A DNA stretch of 64,000 nt, taken from positions 62,001 through 126,000 of the forward strand of contig CAWBNK010000005.1 in the NCBI GenBank assembly GCA_963790065.1, given 5' to 3'. The stretch is from Palsa-504 sp963790065 (GTDB lineage: Bacteria; Actinomycetota; Actinomycetes; Streptosporangiales; Streptosporangiaceae). Of the stretch, positions 37,078-45,647 are shown piece by piece (position 1 is the first letter of the stretch; each line of letters begins with the position of its first letter). The position numbers and the translations under genes are program-made. The notes under the pieces are model-generated. The model did not search any database. It had not been told where the DNA came from and saw only the letters and a list, made by a program, of their open reading frames with translations.

Positions 37078-39639
37078 ATGGGGAACCACGCAGTGGCGAG
37101 GGCCACCGGTGATTCGAGCCAGTACTCCACCGAGGCCACGGCCTCCCATTCCACCAGCGGCCGTCGGCTGACCGTGCAGAACTGGCCGGTGTCCACGCGG
37201 CTGATCGCCGTGATCGTCCTGGCCCTGCTCATGGGCCTGGTCTTCGGTGGGCTGCAGGTGGCGTCGGCGGCCAGCAGCGCGAACGAGTTCGGCCGCGTGT
37301 CGCAGCTCGCCAGCCTCGGACAGCAGGTCGCCGACCTGGTGCAGGCGCTGGAGGATGAGCGTGACGAGACGGCCGGGATCGCACCCCTCACCCAGGCCAG
37401 CGGCCTGAACAGCTGGTACCGCGCCACGAACGCCGCGGCGGCCAGGGTCCAGTCACTGGCCGCCGGGATCGGCGGTTCCTTCCCGGTCAACATCCAGACC
37501 CGGGTGGCCACCGTGGTCTCCGCTATCAAGGACCTCCCGGGCCTGCGGATCACGGCCCAGGCCAGCCAGGACGCGCAGGGGGTGATCGTTGACTACGGCA
37601 CCCCCATTACCGACATGATCGCGCTGGACGACCAGATCGGGCAGGGCACGTCTGACGCCTCGCTGGTGAGTGACGTCCAGACGCTCAACGCGATGGCGCT
37701 GGACAAGGACCAGGCCGCGCAGCAGCGCGCGCTGCTGTACAACGCGTTCTTGCACCCCCAGGGCTTCGCCGGCCAGGAGCAGCAGGCGCTGAACACCGCC
37801 CAGTCCGGGCAGCTCATCGACTTTTCGGCGTTCAGTACCACGGCCACGCCGGCCGAGCAGAGTGACTACGACAGCGCCGTGGCCGGTACGCCCGCCAACG
37901 AGCTGGCCCAGAATATCGTGGACTTCGTCCAGGACGGCGACAGCCTGGCCGACGGTGCGGCCGCCGCGGGCATCAACCCGGCGCAGGCGGCCGGGGTCTG
38001 GTACAAGGCCCAGTCCGGCACGGTCGACGGCATGCAGCAGGTCGAGCTGGACGTGGCGCGGAGCATCGTCGCGCGGGCCCAGTCGCTGCAACGCAGCGCG
38101 GAACGCACCGCGCTGCTCACCGCCATCCTGGTCGCGGTCATCCTGCTCGTGGTGCTGATCGCCACCATCGCCGTGGCCCGGTCCCTGGTCGGGCCGCTGC
38201 GCAGGCTGCGGGAAGGCGCGCTCACCATCGCCACCGTGGAACTGCCGGAGCGGGTCCGGCTGCTGGGCGAGGGCCAGGATCCGTCCACCGGCGCGGAGGT
38301 GGCGCCAATCGACGTGCTGTCCTCGGACGAGATCGGCCAGGTCGCCCGGGCGTTCGACCAGGTCCACTCGGAGGCGGTGCGGCTGGCCAGCAACGAGGCC
38401 ATGCTGCGGAACAGCTTCAACGCGATGTTCGTCAGCCTGTCCCGGCGCAGCCAGTCGCTCATCGAGCGGCTGGTGCGCATGATCGACGCCCTGGAGCAGA
38501 ACGAGGGTGATCCGGACCGGCTGTCCAACCTGTTCGCCATGGACCACCTGGTCACCCGGATGCGCCGCAACTCCGAGAACTTGCTCCTGCTGGCCGGGCA
38601 CGAAAGCGCGCGCAAGTGGAGCCAGCCGGTCGCGCTCGCGGACGTGGCCCGCGCCGCGGTGTCGGAGATCGAGCAGTACAGCAGGGTCTCACTGCGGATC
38701 CAGCCGGGAGTCGCGGTCTCCGGGCAGGCGGTGTCCGACGTCGTGCACCTGCTGGCCGAGGTGATCGAGAACGCCACGATCTTCTCGTCCAAGGACACCC
38801 CGGTACACGTATCGGCCCAGGAAGTGATCAGCGGCGGCGTGCTGATCGAGGTGGCCGACAGCGGGGTCGGCATCCCGGACTCGCGGCTGGCGGAGATCAA
38901 CTGGCGACTGGACAACCCGCCGGTCATCGACGTAGCGGTCTCCCGGCATATGGGCCTGTTCGCGGTGGCGCGGCTGGCCGAGCGGCACGGGGTGCGGGTC
39001 CGGCTGCGGGCCAGGTCCCCGCAGGGGCTGACCGCCCTGGTCTGGCTGCCGGACGACGTCACTGAGCGGACCGCCCAGCCCTACGGCGGACGGTCGCGGC
39101 CGTTCGCCGCGTACGTCGGCTACCAGGGAGTAGGGGCAACCGGCCGGCACGGCGCCGCGGTACGAACGGCCCTGGACGACCCGGCTGGTCCCGGTCCGCG
39201 CGAGACCGTCCCGGCCGTCGGCTCGTCGGCGTCGGACTGGTTCGGTGACCGCCGGCCGGCCGCGGTCAGAACGGCAGGCAACGGCGCCCAGCCGGGCACC
39301 CGGCCGGCCAGGGGCGGGCTGGCCGGGATCGACGAGTGGGCCGAGAGCAGGCAAGCGGCGCAGATCATCGCCAACCCGGTGCGCGGTGACACCACCACCG
39401 CCGGGCTGCCCGTACGTGTCCCGCAGGCCAACCTCCTGCCCGGATCGGTGGGTGGCGGCCGGCACCGGCCGGATGGCCCGCAAGCGCCGAAGCCTGCCGC
39501 CTCGAGGCCGCCGAGCTCGCCTGACATGGCACGCAGCCGGCTGAGTGGTTTCCAGCGCGGAAGCCGCCGCGCCCAAGGCCAGACGCCAACCGCAGCCCAG
39601 GGCCAGACACCCAGTGCCGTAGAGGGAGCCGACCGTTGA
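37078..39639 (+). CDS. Conservon-type sensor histidine kinase with nitrate/nitrite-sensing-like domain (CvnA-like)
   Basis: An 853-residue membrane kinase. One membrane span (LIAVIVLALLMGLVFGGLQ) is followed by an extracellular helical NIT-like domain (about 65-340), a second span (TALLTAILVAVILLVVLIAT), HAMP, a phosphoacceptor-like helix region (NAMFVSLSRRSQSLIERLV) and a GHKL ATPase domain (LLAEVIENATIFS, VEVADSGVGIP). The C-terminal 200 residues are Pro/Gly/Arg-rich and look disordered. This layout matches CvnA of Streptomyces conservons, which signal through small GTPases instead of a response regulator. The stop overlaps the next start as TTGA. Confidence 0.9.
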   Translation: MGNHAVARATGDSSQYSTEATASHSTSGRRLTVQNWPVSTRLIAVIVLALLMGLVFGGLQVASAASSANEFGRVSQLASLGQQVADLVQALEDERDETAGIAPLTQASGLNSWYRATNAAAARVQSLAAGIGGSFPVNIQTRVATVVSAIKDLPGLRITAQASQDAQGVIVDYGTPITDMIALDDQIGQGTSDASLVSDVQTLNAMALDKDQAAQQRALLYNAFLHPQGFAGQEQQALNTAQSGQLIDFSAFSTTATPAEQSDYDSAVAGTPANELAQNIVDFVQDGDSLADGAAAAGINPAQAAGVWYKAQSGTVDGMQQVELDVARSIVARAQSLQRSAERTALLTAILVAVILLVVLIATIAVARSLVGPLRRLREGALTIATVELPERVRLLGEGQDPSTGAEVAPIDVLSSDEIGQVARAFDQVHSEAVRLASNEAMLRNSFNAMFVSLSRRSQSLIERLVRMIDALEQNEGDPDRLSNLFAMDHLVTRMRRNSENLLLLAGHESARKWSQPVALADVARAAVSEIEQYSRVSLRIQPGVAVSGQAVSDVVHLLAEVIENATIFSSKDTPVHVSAQEVISGGVLIEVADSGVGIPDSRLAEINWRLDNPPVIDVAVSRHMGLFAVARLAERHGVRVRLRARSPQGLTALVWLPDDVTERTAQPYGGRSRPFAAYVGYQGVGATGRHGAAVRTALDDPAGPGPRETVPAVGSSASDWFGDRRPAAVRTAGNGAQPGTRPARGGLAGIDEWAESRQAAQIIANPVRGDTTTAGLPVRVPQANLLPGSVGGGRHRPDGPQAPKPAASRPPSSPDMARSRLSGFQRGSRRAQGQTPTAAQGQTPSAVEGADR

Positions 39640-40304
39640 GTTACGCGTACCGCCAGGACCTGAACTGGCTCGTCACCGACTTCACCTCGCGGGTCGCGAA
39701 TGTGGCCCACGCGGCCGTGATATCCGCGGACGGGGTCCCGCTGGCCCTGTCGGAAGGCATCCCTGCTGGCTTCGCCAACCAGTTCGCGGCCATCACCTCC
39801 GGGCTGGCCAGCCTGATGCAGGGCGCGGCGCGGATCTTCGAGGCCGGCCAGCCCACCCAGGCCCTGGTGGAGATGGAAGGCGGGCTGATGTTCGTCATGG
39901 CCATCAGCGACGGGTCGATCCTGGCCGTGCTGGCCGCCTCGGAGTGCGACACGGACCTGGTTTCCTACGAGATGGCGCGGCTGACCGAGGCGGTCGGCGA
40001 CGTGCTGACGCCGGCGGCCCGGGCCCACCGGCCCTCGACCAGCGACGCTAACCGGACGGTGCGGCCGGGAGGGCGGCCAGCACCTCGCTCCACGGCGGCA
40101 GCCGTCGCTCCGGCGGCGCATCCGGGTCGAACAGCACCCGCACCCCCATGCCAGCCAGCGTCTGCAGGCTGCTCGCGAACGCCGGATGGCTGGCGAGTTC
40201 GGCCTTGCAGTAGGGCACGACCACCATCGGGACGCCGTAGCCGGCCATCTCGCACAACAGGGCCAGGGCAAAGTTGTCCGCGTGCCCGTGGGCGAACTTG
40301 TTGA
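39636..40304 (+). CDS. Roadblock/LC7 protein (CvnB-like) with aberrant C-terminal extension
   Basis: Residues 1-135 are a typical CvnB roadblock domain (DLNWLVTDFTSRVANVAHAA, SADGVPLALSEGIP, GGLMFVMAISDGSILAVLAA). Start TTG at 39636 overlaps the cvnA stop and has AGAGGGAG upstream. CvnB normally ends near residue 137. Here a TAA at 40049-40051 lies one frame away, and the actual frame runs another 85 low-complexity residues, antisense to the flavoprotein gene. A small indel near 40030-40048 is the simplest explanation. Partners CvnC (DUF742) and CvnD (GTPase) are absent downstream. Confidence 0.8.
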   Translation: MSYAYRQDLNWLVTDFTSRVANVAHAAVISADGVPLALSEGIPAGFANQFAAITSGLASLMQGAARIFEAGQPTQALVEMEGGLMFVMAISDGSILAVLAASECDTDLVSYEMARLTEAVGDVLTPAARAHRPSTSDANRTVRPGGRPAPRSTAAAVAPAAHPGRTAPAPPCQPASAGCSRTPDGWRVRPCSRARPPSGRRSRPSRTTGPGQSCPRARGRTC

Positions 40305-40644
40305 CGCTGTTGAACGTCAGCGGGCAGGCCAGCACGGCGTCGGCGGGCGGGGTCGGCGCGCCGGTGCCCGGCATCCGGTACTCCCAGCGCACCGGCTCGC
40401 CGGTCAGCCGCTCCAGTTCGGCGGCGTCGACGAACCTGGTGCCGTCCGGGGTGGTAAAGACCGCCACCCGCCACCGCTGCGCCTGGCACGCCGCCACCAG
40501 CTCAGCAACGCCGTCCGCCGCCGCGGCCCCGCTGACCACCAGGTACAGCACGCGGCCAGAAGCAGGCCGCGGCCTGCCGCCCGCATCCACCGATCCGGAC
40601 CTCCCAGGATGGCGCAGCGGCGGTGTGCTGCTGCGCGACTTCAT
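40048..40644 (-). CDS. Flavoprotein (PF02441-like)
   Basis: A protein of up to 198 residues with a Rossmann-like flavodoxin-type fold: VLYLVVSGAAAADGVAELV, RWRVAVFTTPDGTRFVDAAEL, ADAVLACPLTFNSVNKFAHG and VPMVVVPYCKAELASHPAF. It resembles FMN-binding cysteine decarboxylase/UbiX-type flavoproteins. The N-terminal 31 residues are not conserved-looking; a GTG at 40551 (giving VLYLVVSG) is a likely true start. It lies convergent with the CvnB-like gene, and the 3' ends overlap as annotated. Confidence 0.75.
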   Translation of the reverse strand: MKSRSSTPPLRHPGRSGSVDAGGRPRPASGRVLYLVVSGAAAADGVAELVAACQAQRWRVAVFTTPDGTRFVDAAELERLTGEPVRWEYRMPGTGAPTPPADAVLACPLTFNSVNKFAHGHADNFALALLCEMAGYGVPMVVVPYCKAELASHPAFASSLQTLAGMGVRVLFDPDAPPERRLPPWSEVLAALPAAPSG

Positions 40645-40721
40645 CCTGCCCGAAGCGAGCGGCGCGAGTCATGTGCGGTGCGCAGCGCCGCGCTGCTGGC
40701 GGGACCGCTACTGTGCACCTC

Positions 40722-41900
40722 ATGAGCACCCCGCCGAATCCGGCCGCCGGAGCCGGGACCGAGTTCGACCTGCTGACTGCGTTGTTCTCTCCGGCCGGGC
40801 ACGCCGACCCGCAGGTGATCTTGCGCGGCTCGCCGCTGCCTGGCTGCCAGTACCTGTTCGTGCGTGACGTGCTGCGGGATCCCCGTTTCGCGGCACCGAC
40901 CATCCCGCCCTCGCCCGACCCGGCCTTTCAGCTGCTCAGCAGGTGGATGATGCGGCTGGACGGCGATCGGCACCGCCGGGTGCGGGACGCTTTCGGCGGC
41001 CTGTTCACCGCCCGCCGGGTGGAGCGTTACCGGGAGATCATCGCCGCGCGGGCCGCCGCGCTCATCGACCAGGCGGCCCCCGCCGGGAGCATGGACCTGG
41101 TCGCTGACTTCGCCCGGCCGCTGCCCCTGGCCGTGATCGCCGACGTGCTGGGCGTCCCGGCCGACGACCGCGACCGAGTGGCTGCGGCGCTGGCCGTCCT
41201 CAATCGCGGCTTCGCCCGCCAGCGCGACAACGACCGCACCGCCGTCCAGGCCGCCAACGACGCGGCCGGGCAATTGCTCTCCTACTTCGCCGCGCTGCTC
41301 GACCAGCGCGCCGCGGAACCAGCCGATGACCTGATGACCGCCCTGGCCGCCCGGCACGCCGACGGGGAAGACCAGCTGGACCTGGTCGCGAACTGCGTTT
41401 TCTTCGTTCTGGCCGGGCACCAGACCACCACTACCCTGCTGACCCTGGGCACCTACCTGCTCTGCGTCCACCCTGACTCGCTGGCCGCCCTGCGGCGCGA
41501 CCCCCGGCGCTGGCCTGCCGCGGTGGAAGAAATGCTGCGGCTCATCACCCCGACCACCTTCACCGGCGTGACGCCCCGGACTGACGCCGATGTGCACGGC
41601 GTGGCCTGCCCGGCCGGCCAGCCGCGCCTGCTGTTCCTGGCCGCCGCGAACCGTGATCCCGCCACCTTCCCCGATCCCGACCGATTCGATATCAGCCGTC
41701 AGCCCAACCCGCACCTGAGCTTTTCCGCCGGATCTCACTTCTGCCTGGGTGCCCCGCTAGCCAGGCTGCACGGCGAGGTCGCGCTGAGTACCCTGTTCAC
41801 CCGCCTGCCCGGCCTGACGGCCCTGGCCCCGCCCGACATCACCGCCAGCGTGCCCACCCGCCAGATCGAACACTTCACCGTCACCTGGCAGCAAGGCTGA
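40722..41900 (+). CDS. Cytochrome P450
   Basis: A 392-residue soluble bacterial P450. The I-helix motif is LAGHQTTTT, the K-helix EMLR provides the E-x-x-R pair, and the haem loop FSAGSHFCLGAPLARLHGEV has Cys341 as the axial ligand. The N-terminus is short and without a membrane anchor. ATG at 40722 is chosen because similarity begins there. Streptomyces conservons often end with a P450 gene, so it may belong functionally with the cvnA-cvnB pair about 700 bp upstream. Redox partners are not nearby and the substrate is unknown. Confidence 0.93.
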   Translation: MSTPPNPAAGAGTEFDLLTALFSPAGHADPQVILRGSPLPGCQYLFVRDVLRDPRFAAPTIPPSPDPAFQLLSRWMMRLDGDRHRRVRDAFGGLFTARRVERYREIIAARAAALIDQAAPAGSMDLVADFARPLPLAVIADVLGVPADDRDRVAAALAVLNRGFARQRDNDRTAVQAANDAAGQLLSYFAALLDQRAAEPADDLMTALAARHADGEDQLDLVANCVFFVLAGHQTTTTLLTLGTYLLCVHPDSLAALRRDPRRWPAAVEEMLRLITPTTFTGVTPRTDADVHGVACPAGQPRLLFLAAANRDPATFPDPDRFDISRQPNPHLSFSAGSHFCLGAPLARLHGEVALSTLFTRLPGLTALAPPDITASVPTRQIEHFTVTWQQG

Positions 41901-41923
41901 CGGGAGGTCGGCGGACGCATGCG

Positions 41924-42106
41924 CTACGGCGGCGTCAGGCTGACGCAGGGACCTGGTGACCGCCAACGCAGTCCCTGGGCCAGCAGCCGCAGCGCGCCAT
42001 CACTGGTCAGCCGGGTGACGGCGATGCCCGACCCGACGACGACCGCGACGAGCAGGCCGGTGCCGGTGAACTCAGCCAGCAGCCGCCTGGACACCGCAGC
42101 AGTCAT
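41924..42106 (-). pseudogene. Truncated aquaporin/MIP channel fragment
   Basis: The 60-residue frame starts AVSRRLLAEFTGTGLLVAVVVGSG, the first membrane helix of MIP channels often found in ars operons. It then diverges (LLAQGLRWRSPG) and stops, missing the NPA loops and five helices. It overlaps the end of arsM by 35 bp. It is most likely the remaining 5' end of an arsenite-channel gene. Confidence 0.7.
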
Positions 42107-42905
42107 GTGGTGACGGGCTTGGCGCCCGGATGATCGCCGAGTGAATCCCGGGCCCGGCCTCGTTGGTGAAGGTCACCGACGCATCGGCGAACCCGGCCGC
42201 GGCGAGCGCGTCCAGGTACTCCGTGCGGGACAGGGCCCCGGCGATGCAGCCGGCATAGGAGCCAGCAGCAGCGCGGTCAGCCGGGGTCAGGTGATCCTCG
42301 GCCACCACGTCGGAGATGCCGATCCGGCCGCCGGGGACCAGGACCCGGAACATCTCGGCGAGCACGGCAGGCTTGTCGGTGGACAGATTGATCACGCAGT
42401 TGGAGATCACCACGTCCACCGCGGCGTCCGGCAGCGGCAGGGCCTCGATCTCGCCCTTGCGGAACTCCACGTTGGCGGCACCGGCCTTCGCGGCGCTGGC
42501 CCGGGCCAGCGTGAGCATGTCGTCGGTCATATCCACGCCGTAGGCGAACCCGGACGGACCAACCCGGCGAGCGGACAACAGCACGTCAATGCCGCCGCCC
42601 GACCCCAGGTCCAGGACCTTCTCGCCTTCGTGCAGGTCGGCGACGGCCAGCGGGTTGCCACACCCGAGGCTGGCCAGCACCGCCTCCGCCGGCAGTCCGT
42701 CAGTCTCACCGTCGCCATACAGCTGGCCGCCGAAGCAATCGGCCGAGTCCAGCGCAGCTGAGCCGGTAGCACCGCACGAGTCCGTAGCAGAACTCCCGCA
42801 GCACGAGGCAGCCACACCCGGCCGCGGCTCCAGGACCGCGCGGGCCGCCTCGGCGTACCGGGCCCGGACCGCCTCCCGCAGGTCAGTGGCCGTGTCGTCA
42901 CTCAT
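42072..42905 (-). CDS. arsM: Arsenite methyltransferase
   Basis: A 277-residue class I methyltransferase of the ArsM family that methylates As(III) with SAM. Motif I reads EKVLDLGSGGGIDVLLSAR, with VDMTDDMLTLARASAAKAG and DVVISNCVINLSTDKPAV containing the arsenic-binding Cys. Further Cys pairs near the N-terminus (SCCGSS) and C-terminus (DCCG) also fit. The ATG at 42905 is preferred over one seven codons upstream. It is divergent from arsR, with repeated boxes between, so arsenite likely induces it. Confidence 0.92.
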   Translation of the reverse strand: MSDDTATDLREAVRARYAEAARAVLEPRPGVAASCCGSSATDSCGATGSAALDSADCFGGQLYGDGETDGLPAEAVLASLGCGNPLAVADLHEGEKVLDLGSGGGIDVLLSARRVGPSGFAYGVDMTDDMLTLARASAAKAGAANVEFRKGEIEALPLPDAAVDVVISNCVINLSTDKPAVLAEMFRVLVPGGRIGISDVVAEDHLTPADRAAAGSYAGCIAGALSRTEYLDALAAAGFADASVTFTNEAGPGIHSAIIRAPSPSPHDCCGVQAAAG

Positions 42906-42924
42906 CCCGTGATCACCCCTAGGC

Positions 42925-42974
42925 ATAGATGACTGTCGATGCCCACCCTGCCTGAGAGATAGACAGATGTCAAT
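42925..42974. promoter_or_regulatory. Two ArsR-type boxes between arsM and arsR
   Basis: ATAGATGACTGTCGAT (42925-42940) and ATAGACAGATGTCAAT (42959-42974) share 12 of 16 positions, and the second is a quasi-palindrome of the ATxGACA...TGTCxAT kind bound by ArsR/SmtB repressors. The second also contains TTGACA on the minus strand, a possible -35 element for arsM. Confidence 0.55.
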
Positions 42975-42994
42975 GTCCCACGCATACTGGTCAG

Positions 42995-43363
42995 GTGACC
43001 GCCCCCGCCGACACCATCCCGGCCAGGCCGCTCCTTCCGGTAGCCGAAGCCTGCTGCACTCCGCTGCTGCGCGAGCCGATCACCGCCAGCCAAGCCGCCG
43101 ACCTCGCCCGGCTGCTCAAAGCACTGGCCGATCCCACCCGGCTCCGGCTGGTCTCGATGGTGGCCGCGCACGAAGGCCAGGAGGCGTGTGTCTGCGAGCT
43201 GACCGAACCACTTGAGCTGACCCAGCCGACCATCTCCCACCACCTCAAGATCCTCGTGGACGCCGGGATATTCACCCGCGACAAGCGCGGGGTCTGGGCC
43301 TACTACGCGCTCGTACCCGCTGCCCTCGATGCTCTCTCAGCGGTGCTCAAGGCAACCAGCTAG
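42995..43363 (+). CDS. arsR: ArsR/SmtB-family metalloregulator
   Basis: A 122-residue winged-helix repressor. LLKALADPTRLRLVSMVAAH starts the DNA-binding domain, EACVCELTEPLELTQPTISHHL contains the recognition helix and the Cys65-x-Cys67 metal site, and Cys20-Cys21 near the N-terminus could complete an As(III) site. The GTG start sits just after the operator-like boxes. It is divergent from arsM and probably represses both genes. Confidence 0.92.
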   Translation: MTAPADTIPARPLLPVAEACCTPLLREPITASQAADLARLLKALADPTRLRLVSMVAAHEGQEACVCELTEPLELTQPTISHHLKILVDAGIFTRDKRGVWAYYALVPAALDALSAVLKATS

Positions 43364-43514
43364 CGCCTCGGCAGCGAGTGGCCGGTCGTCGTGCAGCGCT
43401 CCGCCCAGCCACTATACGAACTCGGATGCCGTCTAGCACACCAAACCCCTGGCGGATATGATCGACGCCGGTCGATAGCCTGTTCGTGGCACGTCGCGCC
43501 GAGGAGGGCTTGGG

Positions 43515-44324
43515 ATGCGGGAGAGCGTTCCGCCGCGGGCGGCGTGGACCGTCGTGGACGAAGGATGGGGCCGGAGGGCAGCCGACTTCGCGACGCTGAG
43601 CGAGCCGTATAACTGCCGGGAGTACGTGGTGATGCACCACAGGCTCGGCGTCGACGAAGGTGACCGGCTCCTCGATGTAGCTTGTGGTAGCGGCTTGGCG
43701 CTCGAGTTGGCCCATCTGCGCGGGGCGGTTTGCGCCGGCCTCGATGCCTCGCAGCGGCTCGTGGCGGTGGCCTGCGATCGCAACCCGTCGGCGGACATCC
43801 GGGTCGGGGACATGAACGCCCTGCCATGGGACGACGCCACCTTCGACGTGGTGACCAGTTTTCGCGGCGTCTGGGGCACGACGGCCGATGCGGTGGGCGA
43901 GATCCGGCGCGTGCTTGTTCCGGGGGGCCGAGTCGGCCTCACCGTCTGGGGGCACCTCAAGGCCTCGCCTGGTTTCTGGTCGATGGCTCCGTTCTCACTC
44001 GCGGCCGCGCCGAAGGTCGAGAACCAGGCCGCCATGGTTCGGCTTGGCCGACCAGGGGCCGGTGAGGAGCTGCTGGCGCGGTACGGTTTCGTCGACATCG
44101 AGCGGATCGACGTGCGGTTCGTGGCGGAGTTCGCGGACCCGCAGATCTTCGCTCGGGCGATGGCGTCGACCGGTCCCGGCTACGAGGCGATCCAGAACGC
44201 CGGTGAGGCCGCCTTCGCGGAGGCCGCCACAAACGAGGCCATGGCCCACATCCGCGACGGGCTCCCGCTGCGAGCCGAGCTCGCGCTAGTCGGCTACCTG
44301 GCACGAACGCCCAGGGCCCGCTGA
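43515..44324 (+). CDS. Class I SAM-dependent methyltransferase
   Basis: A 269-residue Methyltransf_11/25-type enzyme. SAM motif I is DRLLDVACGSGLALELAHL, followed by VCAGLDASQRLVAVA, DMNALPWDDATFDVVTSFRG and RRVLVPGGRVGLTVWGHL. ATG at 43515 has a strong GAGGAGG 7 nt upstream. It lies downstream of arsR but 150 bp away and has no arsenic-type Cys cluster, so a link to arsenic is not supported. The substrate is unknown. Confidence 0.85.
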   Translation: MRESVPPRAAWTVVDEGWGRRAADFATLSEPYNCREYVVMHHRLGVDEGDRLLDVACGSGLALELAHLRGAVCAGLDASQRLVAVACDRNPSADIRVGDMNALPWDDATFDVVTSFRGVWGTTADAVGEIRRVLVPGGRVGLTVWGHLKASPGFWSMAPFSLAAAPKVENQAAMVRLGRPGAGEELLARYGFVDIERIDVRFVAEFADPQIFARAMASTGPGYEAIQNAGEAAFAEAATNEAMAHIRDGLPLRAELALVGYLARTPRAR

Positions 44325-44397
44325 AACGGGACGAGGGGGACATCCCTCGGCGGCGTTCGCACGAACACGAGCTGGCCACCGCTGCCGACAGACAGGA

Positions 44398-45258
44398 CTA
44401 GGAAGCCGGGCCGGTCAGGCGAGCGGTAATCGCCGGGGCCGCCTCGCGCACCCACGCCTCGGCACGAGGCAGGTAAACCTTGGCGGGTGTCCCGACGAGA
44501 CCACCGCCTTCCTCCCACGCCTGGCGCCACACCGGGTCCAGCTTGGCCGACGCGCGGGACTCCTCGTGATAGCGGCGCACCATGTCGACGGCCAACGGCA
44601 TCAGCCCGGCGCGCTGCTGCGCTGTCATGCCGTAGGCGTCTGCGAACACCGCGACCCGGTGCGGGATGTCGGCGTCCGCCAGCACGGACGGCCGGTCTTG
44701 CGGATCGCGCAGCGGCGCCCAGTACCACAGCGCGTTCGCGATGTCGTAGATCCGGGTGGTCGGCTTGGCCAGGTCGAAGTCGATCAGCGCGGCAGGCAGC
44801 CCGTCGCGGAAGATCACGTTGCCCAGGGCGTAGTCGCGGTGGCTGACCAGCTCGGTGCGGTCGATGATCGGGCGTCCCGCGTTAGCCGGACTCTCGTACC
44901 ACACCGCATCGGGCGGCGGTGCCCATCCAGCCGAAGCCTCGTGCAGCGCGCGAATCAACCGGGCCAGGGCTATGAGCACCTCCTCACCCGCCCTCTCCGG
45001 CGGCGGCAGCCAGCGCGCCACGTCACCAAGGACGAACGACAGCACCTCCCGCCCCTGCTCATCGACGCCGAAAGGAAGCGGCGCGCCAGTGAATCCGGCG
45101 TCACGAAGGTGGGCCAGGTACGCCTGCACGGTCAGGCTGAACGGCCGCAGCGGCCGCCGCACCGTATCCCCGATCCGCACGATCCCCTGGGTGAAGCCAT
45201 CTGCGATCAGCGGCTCTCCTTCGCTCACACCGCAGCAGCCTAGGCTCCGCCCCAGCAC
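44398..45258 (-). CDS. Aminoglycoside phosphotransferase-like kinase (APH fold)
   Basis: A protein of up to 286 residues with the APH/choline kinase fold. The catalytic loop is VSHRDYALGNVIFRDGLPAAL (His-x-Asp...Asn), followed by the metal-binding LIDFDLAKPTTRIYDIANAL. The canonical catalytic HxD is present as HRD. The N-terminal residues 1-10 look extra; a GTG at 45228 is an alternative start. Relatives phosphorylate antibiotics or small metabolites, and the substrate is unknown. It is the last host gene before the tRNA-Ala integrative element. Confidence 0.82.
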   Translation of the reverse strand: MLGRSLGCCGVSEGEPLIADGFTQGIVRIGDTVRRPLRPFSLTVQAYLAHLRDAGFTGAPLPFGVDEQGREVLSFVLGDVARWLPPPERAGEEVLIALARLIRALHEASAGWAPPPDAVWYESPANAGRPIIDRTELVSHRDYALGNVIFRDGLPAALIDFDLAKPTTRIYDIANALWYWAPLRDPQDRPSVLADADIPHRVAVFADAYGMTAQQRAGLMPLAVDMVRRYHEESRASAKLDPVWRQAWEEGGGLVGTPAKVYLPRAEAWVREAAPAITARLTGPAS

Positions 45259-45362
45259 CGGCTCAAGACCATGGACCGCGCGTCTCTGGCGATGCAGACC
45301 ACTGCGGTGACCGCGCCATCACGGACGGACGGTTTCGGGGTAGTGTGCTGGCCGCTTGACCT

Positions 45363-45406
45363 GTGGAGCTAAGGGGACTCGAACCCCTGGCCTTCTGGAT
45401 GCAAAC
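45363..45406 (-). repeat. Left attachment site: duplicated 3' end of tRNA-Ala
   Basis: 44 bp identical to 53373-53416, covering the anticodon loop, variable region, T-arm and acceptor 3' strand of tRNA-Ala(UGC) on the minus strand. The 5' half of the tRNA is missing, so it is not a functional tRNA. It marks where the host tRNA gene ended before insertion. Confidence 0.95.
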
Positions 45407-45647
45407 TAGCGGCATAGCCCTGCTCGCGGTCGAACCGCGCAGCGTGTCGCGTGTGTGGATGGCTGCTCAGGACAGCCGTAGCGTGCATGGGTTGCTGTAC
45501 CTCGCTGCTGTACGGGACAACCGGCGTAAGCAAGAACACTGTCAAGGTCGCGTTGACATCGGCTCTGCCTCGCTCACGGCTCTGGAGGCGGTACGTCCTC
45601 CGTCTTGTGACTTGGGATTCAAGGATTAGAGGCAAGCTCGTGGCCAC

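Noticed and set aside
43515..44324. Second arsenite methyltransferase
   Set aside because: It lacks the ArsM Cys residues and is a generic class I methyltransferase with its own strong ribosome-binding site.
45364..45406. Second tRNA-Ala gene
   Set aside because: Only the 3' part is present; the acceptor 5' strand and D-arm are missing, so it is an attachment-site copy.
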